Positions 52,381-61,057 of a DNA stretch of 64,000 bases are shown one piece after another (position 1 is the first letter of the stretch; every line of letters starts with the position of its first letter). Source of the stretch: Azorhizobium caulinodans ORS 571 (lineage in GTDB: Bacteria > Pseudomonadota > Alphaproteobacteria > Rhizobiales > Xanthobacteraceae). The DNA lies in the NCBI RefSeq assembly GCF_000010525.1, contig NC_009937.1, forward strand, positions 4,968,501 through 5,032,500, in the 5' to 3' direction. The notes below the pieces were generated by a model. That model saw only the letters and a list, made by a program, of their open reading frames with translations, did not search any database and had not been told where the DNA came from. A program made the translations under genes and the position numbers.

Positions 52381-54498
52381 TCAGGAAATGCGGTAGATCC
52401 AGCCCGGCACGTAATACTTGCGGCCCATGAAGACAAAGCCCATGAGGACGCCGCCGCTCTCGAGCACGTCAGCCCGCAACCGCAGGGCCGCCGCCTTGCG
52501 GGTCTCCTCCGCGCGCACAATCAGGATGTTGGCATCCACAAGCCGGTTGAGGCGGTGCTTCACCGAGGATGCGACCGAAGCGGAGGAAGAGATGATGATG
52601 GCGTCGAACTGGTCCTCCAGTTCCTTCATCATCCGCTGCCCCTCGACCATGGGCAGCCGCACGCTGAGGAGCGGAGAGCGCTCGCTGTCGGCCACAGACC
52701 ATAGCAGCGGCACAGGCGTGCGCGCGATGGTGAGCCCGCCGCGCGCTTCCACGCCGTCATCGGCGCGGTGCGCGCCGGCGGGCTCGGACAGGTCGATGAG
52801 CAAGGTGCGCAGGCCGCGCTGGATGGCGAATTCCTCCGCCAGCCGCTGGCAGAAGACGGGCACATCCGGATGCCGCTCCTGCGACAGGAAATGGAAAGCC
52901 CGCAGCGGCCGCCCATCCAGCTCGGAATCGAGGAGCAGCGTCGCGAGCCCGCCGATGGCGGTTTCCGCCGCCACCGTCTGGAAGGGCGCGCGCCCGTCCG
53001 CGAACTCCGCGAGGGTCGGCAGGCCGAGCAGCCGCTCCACCTCCATGGGGGTGATGAAGCCGGTCCGCAGGGCGGAGGCGATGGCGCCGGCGGCGGCGCC
53101 GAACAGCAGGCCGCCGAACACACCGGCGGCGAGGAACGGCAGGGCCATGCTGCGGCTGGTCACGGCGGCGCCCGCCGCTTCCACCACGCGCACGTTGGAG
53201 GCGCGCACCTTGGAGGCGGTTTCCTCCACATTGGCGGCCACCGCCCGGCGCAGATACTCGCGATAGCCCTCGCTCAGCGTCTCGCGCTGGCGGTTCAGCT
53301 CCGTGAGGCGCGTCTCCACGCCCTGGAGGGTGGCGACGCGTCCCTGCGCCTGCTGCTTCTGCTCGTTGAGCTCGGCCTCCTGCCGGCTCAGGGCGTCCAG
53401 TTCCACGCGCAGGCTCAGCACCATGTTGTTCATGTAGCTGATGGCCGGATTGCGCACGTCGCGGTTGGTCGCATAGAGGCGCGGGTCCGGCGCGCCCATG
53501 GTCTTGCGCACCGTGTCGATCTTCTGCTCGACCTCGCGCACCTGCGGGCTCGAGGGCGTGAACTGGGAGAGCAGGCGGTCGCGCTCCACGAGGAGGCGGG
53601 TCAGGATGTTGCGGTCGTCGTCATTGCCGGAGGCATTGCTCTTCTGGGCGAAGTCGAACACCGTCTCCGGCAGGGCCTGCATCTCCTGCTCGGCCTTTTC
53701 CAGCTGGGCAGCCACCGCGACCTTGCGCTCGGCCACCTGCCGCTGGCGCTGGACGATGCCGTCCACCTGGTTCGCGGCGAGCACCGCGTCCTGGGCGAAG
53801 TCGATGACCCCCGCCTTGCGCTTCAGGCTTTCGATCTCGTTGTCGGTGGCGGTGAGGTCGCGCTTGAAGCGCTCCACCTCGACCATGAGGATGTTGGCGG
53901 TAGGGTTCTCGAAGATCTTGCGGCGATAGGCGAGATAGGCCTTCACCAGCTCATCCGTGGCCTCGATGGCGAGATCCCGGTTGGGGTTCGAGACGCTCAC
54001 CTGGACGATGTTCGAGCCCGACAGCACCGTCGTGCGCATGTTCTTGCGGAAGCGCTCGATGGCCCGGTCCATGGGACTGATCCCGCTCGGCACCAGGTCG
54101 CGCAGGAAGGACAGCCGGCCCGGCGGGAACAGGCGCTCAAGGCCGATCTGGGCGATGGCGTCGCGGATCACGTCCGCGCTTTCGATGATCTGGACCTCGG
54201 ATTCGACCTGCTTCAGGCCCTCGATGGAGAGCACCGAAGGGCCGCTGTCCGTCACGTTCTGGGTCGCCACCTCCCGGTTCACCATCACCAGCAGGAGGCT
54301 GGAGGCGGTGTATTCGGTCTTGGTGACGAGGCAGGCGAAAATGCCGACCAGGATGGGCAGCAGCGCGGCCAGCAGGACGACGCGGCGGTGGAAGAAGGCG
54401 GCGGTCCAGAAATCCCGCATGGTGAAGGCCGCGGACCGGCCTTCGGCCCACGAGGTTGGCGCCTTGTTCTCCAGTTCGCCGGCGTGCCCAGAAATCAT
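52381..54498 (-). CDS. Wzc/GumC-like chain-length protein with degenerate kinase domain
   Basis: 705 residues. Wzz domain: first helix VVLLAALLPILVGIFACLV at about 42-60, periplasmic coiled coils rich in Glu/Arg/Gln (190-420), and a second helix near 460-480 (FLAAGVFGGLLFGAAAGAIASAL). The cytoplasmic tail (about 500-690) follows a tyrosine-kinase-like fold with LLIDLSE and FDAIIISSSAS, but where Walker A (GKS/T) should stand it reads QERHPDVPVFCQRLAEEFA, and no tyrosine cluster ends the protein. So it likely controls chain length without kinase activity. The second of two ATGs fits GAGGAA better. Confidence 0.88.
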   Translation of the reverse strand: MISGHAGELENKAPTSWAEGRSAAFTMRDFWTAAFFHRRVVLLAALLPILVGIFACLVTKTEYTASSLLLVMVNREVATQNVTDSGPSVLSIEGLKQVESEVQIIESADVIRDAIAQIGLERLFPPGRLSFLRDLVPSGISPMDRAIERFRKNMRTTVLSGSNIVQVSVSNPNRDLAIEATDELVKAYLAYRRKIFENPTANILMVEVERFKRDLTATDNEIESLKRKAGVIDFAQDAVLAANQVDGIVQRQRQVAERKVAVAAQLEKAEQEMQALPETVFDFAQKSNASGNDDDRNILTRLLVERDRLLSQFTPSSPQVREVEQKIDTVRKTMGAPDPRLYATNRDVRNPAISYMNNMVLSLRVELDALSRQEAELNEQKQQAQGRVATLQGVETRLTELNRQRETLSEGYREYLRRAVAANVEETASKVRASNVRVVEAAGAAVTSRSMALPFLAAGVFGGLLFGAAAGAIASALRTGFITPMEVERLLGLPTLAEFADGRAPFQTVAAETAIGGLATLLLDSELDGRPLRAFHFLSQERHPDVPVFCQRLAEEFAIQRGLRTLLIDLSEPAGAHRADDGVEARGGLTIARTPVPLLWSVADSERSPLLSVRLPMVEGQRMMKELEDQFDAIIISSSASVASSVKHRLNRLVDANILIVRAEETRKAAALRLRADVLESGGVLMGFVFMGRKYYVPGWIYRIS

Positions 54499-54638
54499 CA
54501 TCTTCCTCGGTCTTCGTGGACGCGATACCGCGAGCCGCGATCAAACCCTTCCGGTCCGGCCCCTGCCCCGACGCCCGTACCCCCACGCGAGACAAGCCGA
54601 AAAACCTTAACAAGCCGGCCTTGTCCGGCGCCGCCCTC

Positions 54639-55925
54639 TCAGACCGCGCGCGGCAGAAGACGCCGCGCCGCGAGCGTGGTGCCGATGGCGCCCTGCGCGA
54701 TGAAGAGCGCCGTCAGGGCCGCAGCCCCCATCATACCATAGAGGGGGATGAGAACCGCCCCGAGCAGGCAGCAGGTGGCGAGCTGGCCCGCATTGAGCCA
54801 GCGCAGGACGCCGCCGTGGCCGGTCATGGCCAGCAGGATGTCCTGGCAGGGCAGCAGGCAGTTCACCAACTGGCCGACGCTCATGACCAGCAGCGCCGGC
54901 CGCGCCATCTCGAAGCCGGGGCCGATGAGATGCAGCAGGAAGGTGGGAAAGAGCATCATCGCCGCGATCACCGGCAGGCCGCACAGCCCCACCACCAGCC
55001 GCACGCGCCGGTTCAGCGCCCGCAGGCGATCCCAGGCGCCGATCCGGTGCAGGCTGGCGAAGTTCGGGGCCGCGATGGTGCCGATGGACAGAATGACCAC
55101 CCAGATCAGCATGGAGATGCGGCTCGCCACACTGAAGGCGCCGACATCCGAGGGCGGCGCGAAGACGCCGAGCACCAGCACCGGAATGGAGTTCAGCGAA
55201 ACCTGCACCACCTCCACCATGCCGAGCGGGAAGGCCGTCCGCCACAGGGGCGGCAGGGCATCCGGCGCCTGCGCTTCGTCCTCGGACGGCGGCGTGTGGC
55301 GGTGGGTCAGGATCAGCGCAACACCGCAGGCGGTGGACGCCGCATTGGCGAAGGCGAGCGCCAGCAGCATGCCATCCAGTGACTGGACTCCGGCCGCCAC
55401 GGTGGCGAGCGTGATGACCGGCCACAGCCCGTTCTGCACGAACTGGCTGGCCACGCCCCGGTTGAGGCCGGAGAGGCCGTGCCCGATGACGATGCACAGG
55501 GTCTGCGGGAGGATCACCGCTGCCGACAGAGCGAGGGACGGGCCAAGCTCCGGCTGGCCGAACACATGGGTGGAGAGCGGCTGGGCGAGCAGCAGGGTGA
55601 ACAGCGTGGCCAGTGCCCCGCCCGCGAAAGCGCTGGCGACGCCGCCGAATAGCGCCCGATGCGCCTCCGCGACGCGGCCAAGGGCCAGTTCCGCCGCCAT
55701 GTGGCGCATGATCGCCTTCTCGAACCCGCCGCGGGCGAGTGTGGAGATGAGGCCCACCCATGTGATGCACAGGAAGAAGAGGCCGGCATCGTGCGCGCCC
55801 AGCACACGCGCCGCCAGCATGTAGAGGCCCAGCTTTCCAACAAGCTCAAGCCCGCGTACCACAAGCGCGGCGGCATAGGCCCAGTGCGAGAGGGCCAGCC
55901 GCAGAAGGGATCGAAGAGCCATCAT
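54639..55925 (-). CDS. Wzx-like polysaccharide flippase
   Basis: 428 residues, about twelve membrane helices. The first two (LVVRGLELVGKLGLYMLAARVLGAHDAGLFFLCITWVGLISTLARGGFEKAIMRHMA) match the polysaccharide_synt/MATE-like flippase fold. It would move the undecaprenyl-linked repeat to the periplasm. It is first of the minus-strand exopolysaccharide genes, and its start (55925 or 55922) has no good ribosome site. About 65 bases separate it from a divergent secreted-protein gene. Confidence 0.87.
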   Translation of the reverse strand: MMALRSLLRLALSHWAYAAALVVRGLELVGKLGLYMLAARVLGAHDAGLFFLCITWVGLISTLARGGFEKAIMRHMAAELALGRVAEAHRALFGGVASAFAGGALATLFTLLLAQPLSTHVFGQPELGPSLALSAAVILPQTLCIVIGHGLSGLNRGVASQFVQNGLWPVITLATVAAGVQSLDGMLLALAFANAASTACGVALILTHRHTPPSEDEAQAPDALPPLWRTAFPLGMVEVVQVSLNSIPVLVLGVFAPPSDVGAFSVASRISMLIWVVILSIGTIAAPNFASLHRIGAWDRLRALNRRVRLVVGLCGLPVIAAMMLFPTFLLHLIGPGFEMARPALLVMSVGQLVNCLLPCQDILLAMTGHGGVLRWLNAGQLATCCLLGAVLIPLYGMMGAAALTALFIAQGAIGTTLAARRLLPRAV

Positions 55926-55992
55926 GCCGAAGTCGCGAGGAACCGCCTCCGCTGGTCACACCGCGCCGGTCGCCCGTACGGCCGGGGGCAGG

Positions 55993-56418
55993 ATGAAACA
56001 TGCGCTCGCGAAAGTCGCAAGCGCCTTGGCCGGCGGTGCCCTTCTGGCCGCAAGCCTCGCGGAACCCGCCGGCGCCCAGTTGCAGGGCATGCCCCGCAGC
56101 GATCTGCCGGCACAGGGCAGCACCGATCCGGAGATCGACCCCTTTCCGTTCGATCCGCGCCTCGAGATCCGCAGCTACGTTGCAAGCCGCCTGCCGACCG
56201 AATGGTGGGCCAAGGAGCCGATCTACAATCTCGGCCTCTTCTCCGTGGAGATTCATCCGCCCGCCGCATGGCGGGGCAATCCGACCTCGGCCATGATGCG
56301 CCTGTGTCCTCCGGCCCGGCATGAAATCTGGCGGCACCTGCAGAAGATCGAGCTGCGCCCTTTTTATCACGACGCCCCCTGGCCTGCCTTCACCTGCCGC
56401 CCCGGAACGGTGCCCTAA
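55993..56418 (+). CDS. Secreted hypothetical protein, 141 aa
   Basis: A signal peptide (KHALAKVASALAGGALLAASLAEPAGAQ) precedes a mature region of about 113 residues with no domain I recognise: aromatic/proline-rich, with DPFPFDPRLEIRSYVASRLP, EWWAKEPIYNLGLFSVEIHPP and two cysteines (MRLCPPARHEIW and FTCRPGTVP) that may form a disulfide. GGGGGCAGG precedes the ATG. Lies between the flippase and the carrier-protein operon; may belong to the polysaccharide locus. Confidence 0.65.
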   Translation: MKHALAKVASALAGGALLAASLAEPAGAQLQGMPRSDLPAQGSTDPEIDPFPFDPRLEIRSYVASRLPTEWWAKEPIYNLGLFSVEIHPPAAWRGNPTSAMMRLCPPARHEIWRHLQKIELRPFYHDAPWPAFTCRPGTVP

Positions 56419-56588
56419 GGACAGCTGAAATCGTCTGTATGCCTGACAAAGAGGCTGCTCACGGCCGCGTGACTATGGTAGTTAAGTGCCTCCATGGAGA
56501 GTGCTGGCGCGATGGGTAAGCCGGCCGTTTCCGGAAGGCGCCCGGACCGGGCCCGCCCGGCGGGAATGGCTCGAGGAGGCATGCGGAC

Positions 56589-56855
56589 GTGACCGATCAG
56601 GCAATCGAGAACCAGCTGCGCGAGATCCTCAAGGTGCAGGGCAAGGTGGCCGTCGCCGCTGCCGCCATCGGGCCGGACGACGACCTCTACGGCCTCGGCC
56701 TCTCCTCGCTCGCCACCGTCAATGTGATGCTGGAAATCGAGGCCCGGTTCGACATCGCCTTTCCGGACGATGCCCTCACCCGTGCGACCTTCCAGACGCT
56801 GGGCGGGCTCGCGGCGCTGGTCCGCCGGCAGCTCGGCGCGGCCGCAGCGGCATGA
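56589..56855 (+). CDS. Acyl/aminoacyl carrier protein
   Basis: 88 residues, GTG start with GAGGAGG nine bases upstream. Four-helix carrier fold with the phosphopantetheine site in DDLYGLGLSSLATVNVML (Ser40, followed by Leu). Its acidic helix II (EIEARFDIAFPDDAL) is normal for carriers. The next genes encode an acyl-CoA-dehydrogenase-like protein and an amino acid:[carrier protein] ligase, so the cargo is probably an aminoacyl group rather than a fatty acid. Overlaps the following gene (ATGA). Confidence 0.93.
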   Translation: MTDQAIENQLREILKVQGKVAVAAAAIGPDDDLYGLGLSSLATVNVMLEIEARFDIAFPDDALTRATFQTLGGLAALVRRQLGAAAAA

Positions 56856-58042
56856 CCGGCGCCCTCGACCTCGCCCCGCGGGCCGAGGCGCCCGATCGCG
56901 AACTTTGGGCGCAGGTCTGCGAGACGGCCCGCACCCACGCCGCCGCCGTCGATCAGGAGGGCCGCTACCCCGCGGAGGCCGTGGCGGCGCTGAAGGCCTC
57001 CGGCGCGCTCGGCTGCGCCGTGCCACCGGCACTCGGCGGCGCGGGAACCGGCATGGCGACGCTGGCGCGAATGGCCTGCGAGCTCGGGGCGGCCTGCGCC
57101 TCCACCGCCATGGTCTTCGCCATGCACCACAACCAGCTCGCCTGCCTCGTCCGGCATGCGGGCGACAATGCGTGGCTGCGCGACTTCACCGCCGCCGTGG
57201 CAGCGCAGGGCCTGCTGCTCGCCTCCGTCACGTCCGAGGAGGGCATTGGCGGGCGCCTGCGCACCAGCCGCTGCGCCGTCGAGCCGGCCGGCGAAGGGCG
57301 CTTCCGGCTGGAGAAGCAGGGCTCGACCGTGTCCTACGGCGCCGAGGCCGACGCCTTCCTCCTGACGGCCCGCAAGGACGCCGAGGCGGATGCCTCCGAT
57401 CAGGTGCTCGTGGTGCTGCCGCGCGCCGGGGCGACCGTCGAGCCCTATCGTGGCTGGAATGCGCTGGGCCTGCGCGGCACCGGCAGCGGCGGCTTCCGCA
57501 TCAGCGGCACGGGCGACCGGGCACAGGTTCTGGACGTCCCTTTCGGCGAGATCGCGCAACAGACCATGGTGCCCAATGCCCACATCCTGTGGGGCGCGGT
57601 CTGGCTCGGCATTGCAACCGACGTGCTGGCCCGCTGCCGCGCCTTCCTGCGCACGCGGATGCGCAGCGGCTCGTCTGCGGCCGAGCGCGGCCTGCCGACG
57701 CTCGCGCGCATGCACGGGCACCTCCAGGACATGGAGGCCGCCCTCGCTCGCGCCATCACCGTGTATGACGGACAGCGGGCAGATCCGGGCGCGCTGGAGG
57801 CGATCCTGCTCAAGACGCGGCTCTCCGACACCGCGCTCACCGTGGCCGACATGGGCATGCGCCTGTGTGGCTTCACCGCCTATAGCAACGAGGGGCCCTA
57901 CAGCCTGAGCCGCCATCTGCGCGACCTCTATGCGGCGCCCCTGATGATCAACAATGACGCCATCCTCGCCGACGCCGGGCGGCTGCTGCTGGTGAACCGC
58001 ACCGCCTTCGGCGCCTTCGACGCAGAACAGGACCTGCCATGA
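56852..58042 (+). CDS. Acyl-CoA-dehydrogenase-like flavoprotein
   Basis: 396 residues. N-terminal helical domain, FAD-binding middle strand region (LLASVTSEEGIGGRLRTSRC), and C-terminal helical domain ending GFTAYSNEGPYSLSRHLRDLYAAPLMINNDAI, the equivalent of the terminal GGxGY...R..RDA signature with a candidate Glu in SNEGP. In this operon the substrate may be the carrier-bound aminoacyl group: alpha,beta-oxidation or imine formation are possible, as for prolyl-carrier oxidases. Overlaps the genes on both sides by 4 bases. Confidence 0.88.
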   Translation: MTGALDLAPRAEAPDRELWAQVCETARTHAAAVDQEGRYPAEAVAALKASGALGCAVPPALGGAGTGMATLARMACELGAACASTAMVFAMHHNQLACLVRHAGDNAWLRDFTAAVAAQGLLLASVTSEEGIGGRLRTSRCAVEPAGEGRFRLEKQGSTVSYGAEADAFLLTARKDAEADASDQVLVVLPRAGATVEPYRGWNALGLRGTGSGGFRISGTGDRAQVLDVPFGEIAQQTMVPNAHILWGAVWLGIATDVLARCRAFLRTRMRSGSSAAERGLPTLARMHGHLQDMEAALARAITVYDGQRADPGALEAILLKTRLSDTALTVADMGMRLCGFTAYSNEGPYSLSRHLRDLYAAPLMINNDAILADAGRLLLVNRTAFGAFDAEQDLP

Positions 58043-58974
58043 GCCGCGTGGAACTGGCCTTTCCCGTAAGTTCGGCCGCCGCCTTCCGGGCCGAGCTGAT
58101 CGCCGCCGGCCTGCTGATCCCCACCGGCGTCGATGGCCTCTACGGCCGCGGCGCCGCCTACGAGACCGTGGCGGACGCGCTCGAAGCCGCCATCACGCGC
58201 CTTGCGGCGGCCGATGCGCCCGAGCGGATGCGCTTTCCTCCGGTCATGTCGCGGCAGGAGTTCATCGCCAGCGGCTATCTCAAGGGCTTTCCCCATCTCG
58301 CCGGCACGGTGAACTGCTTCTGCGGCAATGAGGCGGACCACCGCCGCATGCTGGCCTGCATCGAGGCCGGAGAGGACTGGGACGATCTCCAGCAGCCCTC
58401 CGAAGTCGTGGTGACGCCGGCCGCCTGCTATCCGGTCTATCCGGTCGTCGCCGCACAGGGCCCTCTGGCCGAGGCCGGACGGCTGGTGGACGTCTCCTCC
58501 TACTGCTTCCGGCACGAGCCCTCCGTGGACCCCTGCCGCATGCAGATGTTCCGCATGCGCGAACTGGTCCGCATCGGCAGCGAGGCCCAGGTGCTGGCCT
58601 TCCGCGATGGATGGATGGCCCGCGCCAGTCGCTGGCTGGAAACGCTCGGCCTGCCCTCCGCGACCGCGCCGGCGAGCGACCCCTTCTTCGGGCGCGGCGG
58701 CAAGATCATGGCCGCCGGGCAGATGGAGCAGTTGCTCAAGTTCGAGCTGCTGGTGCCGGTGGGCAGCACCAGCGAGCCCACCGCCTGCATCAGCTGCAAC
58801 TATCACATGACGCATTTCTCGGAGATCTGGCCCCTGAGGGACGCCGCCGGCGGAATGGTGCGCAGCGGATGCGTGGCCTTCGGCATCGAGCGGCTGACGC
58901 TGGCGCTGTTTCGGCATCACGGCTTCGATGCCCGGCTCTGGCCGGCCGGGGTCCGGGCCGAACTGTTCGTCTGA
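58039..58974 (+). CDS. Amino acid:[carrier protein] ligase (truncated seryl-tRNA-synthetase-like)
   Basis: 311 residues: a class II synthetase catalytic core without a tRNA-binding arm. Motif 2 is FRHEPSVDP (158-165) and motif 3 GCVAFGIERLTLALFRHHG. Cys130, Glu175 and Cys278 fall at the positions of the three zinc ligands of the Bradyrhizobium enzyme Bll0957 (as I recall, 131, 176, 279). Members adenylate glycine or alanine and load it on the phosphopantetheine of a carrier encoded next to them, as here. The amino acid cannot be chosen from sequence alone. Confidence 0.92.
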   Translation: MSRVELAFPVSSAAAFRAELIAAGLLIPTGVDGLYGRGAAYETVADALEAAITRLAAADAPERMRFPPVMSRQEFIASGYLKGFPHLAGTVNCFCGNEADHRRMLACIEAGEDWDDLQQPSEVVVTPAACYPVYPVVAAQGPLAEAGRLVDVSSYCFRHEPSVDPCRMQMFRMRELVRIGSEAQVLAFRDGWMARASRWLETLGLPSATAPASDPFFGRGGKIMAAGQMEQLLKFELLVPVGSTSEPTACISCNYHMTHFSEIWPLRDAAGGMVRSGCVAFGIERLTLALFRHHGFDARLWPAGVRAELFV

Positions 58975-58991
58975 CGGCGGCCGCCCCCACC

Positions 58992-60749
58992 ATGCTTCCC
59001 ATCAGCTTCGACGGTTGCGCCGGCTGGCTGCACCTGCCGGCGGAGGGACGGGCGCGCGGGCGCGGCGTGATCATCTGCGAAAGCTTCGGCTATGAGGCCC
59101 TGAGCACCCAGCGCGCCACGCTGGTGCTCGCCCGCACGTGCGCCGAAGCCGGGCTGCCGACGCTGAGCTTCCATTATCCGGGAACGGGGGATTCCGCAGG
59201 GGAAGAAACGCCGGGCCAGATCGAGCGCTGGATCGCCAGCATCGGCGCGGCGGCGGCTTTCCTCAAGGCGCAGACCGGCCTTGAGGATATCGCCCTGTGC
59301 GGACTGCGCCTTGGCGGGCTGCTAGCGATCGAGGCGGCGCAGACGTTCGGCGGCATCTCCGCCCTGGCGCTCCTCGCGCCCGTCCTGTCGGGAAAGACCT
59401 ACGCCCGTGAGCTTCTGCTCAGCGGCTCGATGGTGCCCTCACGCGAGGGCAGCCTGCCGCCCGGCTGGCGGGAGTTCCTCGGCTATCGGCTGCACAATGA
59501 TGATCTCGCACGGCTGCGGATTCTGGACGGCGAGGCCCGGCTCGGCAGCCTTTCCCATGTGCGGGTGCGGATCGCTTCCCCAGCCGCCCGGCCCGCGGCG
59601 CTCCCCGCGGACATCGCGTGGGGGCCCTTCCAGCACCATGACGGCCTGGCGCAGCATGCGCAGGATCTGATGCTTCCGCTGTGCGCCTTCCGCGAGACGG
59701 CGGCATGGCTCGCCGAGGGAGCGGCAGGCGCGGCGGTTCCACCAGTTCCGCCGGCCCGAGAGGCGCTGGAGGTCGCGCCGGGTCTTCAGGAGCTCGTGCT
59801 GCGGCTCGGGCCCGGCGGCCGGGCGCTCGGCATCCTCACACGCCCCGCGCATGTGAAGGCCGACTGGGGAGCGGTGATCCTAAATTCCGGCCTCAATCAC
59901 CACACCGGCAATGGCCGCAGCGGCGTGCGGCTGGCCCGGCGGCTGGCGGCCCAGGGTGTGCCGACCCTGCGGCTCGACCTCGACAAGATCGGAGATTGCG
60001 CACCGGCCGACCCCGACGAAACCGTCGGCTTCCATGATCTCGGCCGCGTGGAGGATGTCCGCGCCGCCGTGGACCAACTGGTGCAGCAGGGCAGCAGCCG
60101 GGTGCTGCTCACCGGCATCTGCGCCGGCGCCTATATCGGCCTTCATGCGGCGGCGAACGATCCCCGCATTCGGGCCGCGGTGCTCGTCAATCTCCCCTAT
60201 TTCTACATTCGCGACGAGGACCCGGCCATTCCGCTCTGGCGCCGCCCGCTCCGGCTGGCGGTGCGCCTCGCAGACAGGACGCGCCGCTGGCGCGCCGCCC
60301 TCCTCTGGAACCGGAATCCGGAGTTCGGCCCCGCCTTCTTCCGGCGCCGCTATGTGACGCAGCGGGTGCTGCTGCTCTGGCATTATGCCCTTCTGTCCGT
60401 GAGCTGCCGCCTCAAGGGCACGCTCCGGCGCTTCCTTCCCGCGCTTCAGCCGGGCGCCCGCGCCCGCCGCCTGCTACAGGCGCTGGTCGCCCACGGCACG
60501 GCCCTCACGCTGGTCTACGGCACGCAGGATTGGGGTCTGGTGGAGCTCGGCATCCTCTTTCCCGACCACCAGCGGGATCTGGTCGATGCCGGATATGCCG
60601 ACCTGCGCTTCATCGAGAATGCGGATCACACGCTCACCAACGCGTGGATGTTCGATGCCTATGCGCGCATCCTCGAGGAGATGCTCGGCCTACCCCCCGA
60701 GGCGCCGGAGGCTGGCAGCCGACAGGCGAGCGAAGAACATCCGGCGTAA
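58992..60749 (+). CDS. Double alpha/beta-hydrolase, second domain with Cys nucleophile
   Basis: 585 residues in two alpha/beta-hydrolase units. Domain 1 (1-250) has GRGVIICESFGYEAL, FHYPGTGDSAG and the elbow ALCGLRLGG, where Arg106 replaces the nucleophile, so it is probably inactive. Domain 2 (about 262-565) has LNSGLNHHTGNGRSG, LRLDLDKIGD, elbow TGICAGAY (Cys377), YGTQDWG (Asp513) and NADHTLTN (His546), a full Cys-Asp-His triad. The resemblance is to exosortase-associated hydrolases and, in its Cys nucleophile, to aminoacyl-shuttling enzymes such as SyrC and CmaE. It ends the carrier-protein operon, 17 bases after the ligase. Confidence 0.8.
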   Translation: MLPISFDGCAGWLHLPAEGRARGRGVIICESFGYEALSTQRATLVLARTCAEAGLPTLSFHYPGTGDSAGEETPGQIERWIASIGAAAAFLKAQTGLEDIALCGLRLGGLLAIEAAQTFGGISALALLAPVLSGKTYARELLLSGSMVPSREGSLPPGWREFLGYRLHNDDLARLRILDGEARLGSLSHVRVRIASPAARPAALPADIAWGPFQHHDGLAQHAQDLMLPLCAFRETAAWLAEGAAGAAVPPVPPAREALEVAPGLQELVLRLGPGGRALGILTRPAHVKADWGAVILNSGLNHHTGNGRSGVRLARRLAAQGVPTLRLDLDKIGDCAPADPDETVGFHDLGRVEDVRAAVDQLVQQGSSRVLLTGICAGAYIGLHAAANDPRIRAAVLVNLPYFYIRDEDPAIPLWRRPLRLAVRLADRTRRWRAALLWNRNPEFGPAFFRRRYVTQRVLLLWHYALLSVSCRLKGTLRRFLPALQPGARARRLLQALVAHGTALTLVYGTQDWGLVELGILFPDHQRDLVDAGYADLRFIENADHTLTNAWMFDAYARILEEMLGLPPEAPEAGSRQASEEHPA

Positions 60750-60981
60750 TCTTCCAAAAGTTGCAATATTTTCGCAAGACACGCTGCCGCGCGATTATTT
60801 CGGGACGCGGCGACGCCTAATGGATCAGGTCCATCTGACCCTAGGTCAACAATCCGGCACCCATGTTTCCGAGATGAACGCCGGCAAATAATGGTACAAG
60901 CATCGCACGTTGATACCTCTGATTGCTATCACTTGTTATGCTCGGCGATATTCCTGATGAATAGTAGGATCAAAGACGAGC
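60750..60981. other. Intergenic region before the PAP2 autotransporter
   Basis: The 308-base gap after the hydrolase gene is markedly less GC-rich than the rest of the window. Apart from a candidate Pho box in its last third I see no hairpin terminator, repeat or credible small gene. AATATTTTCGC and TTGTTATGC stretches could be promoter parts, without firm support. Confidence 0.4.
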
Positions 60982-60999
60982 ACGTCATCAATCTGTAAC
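60982..60999 (+). promoter_or_regulatory. Candidate Pho box upstream of the PAP2 autotransporter
   Basis: ACGTCAT, 4 bases (CAAT), then CTGTAAC: two 7-base half-sites at 11-base spacing, similar to the repeats upstream of ugpB and to CTGTCAT. It ends 58 bases before the proposed GTG start, a spacing close to that at ugpB. A third, weaker half-site may follow at 61004. Confidence 0.45.
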
Positions 61000-61057
61000 G
61001 CAGCCTATCTAAGCGCATCGCCAGCACGCGCCATGGTGGGCTCGTATGGAGGGTGAA

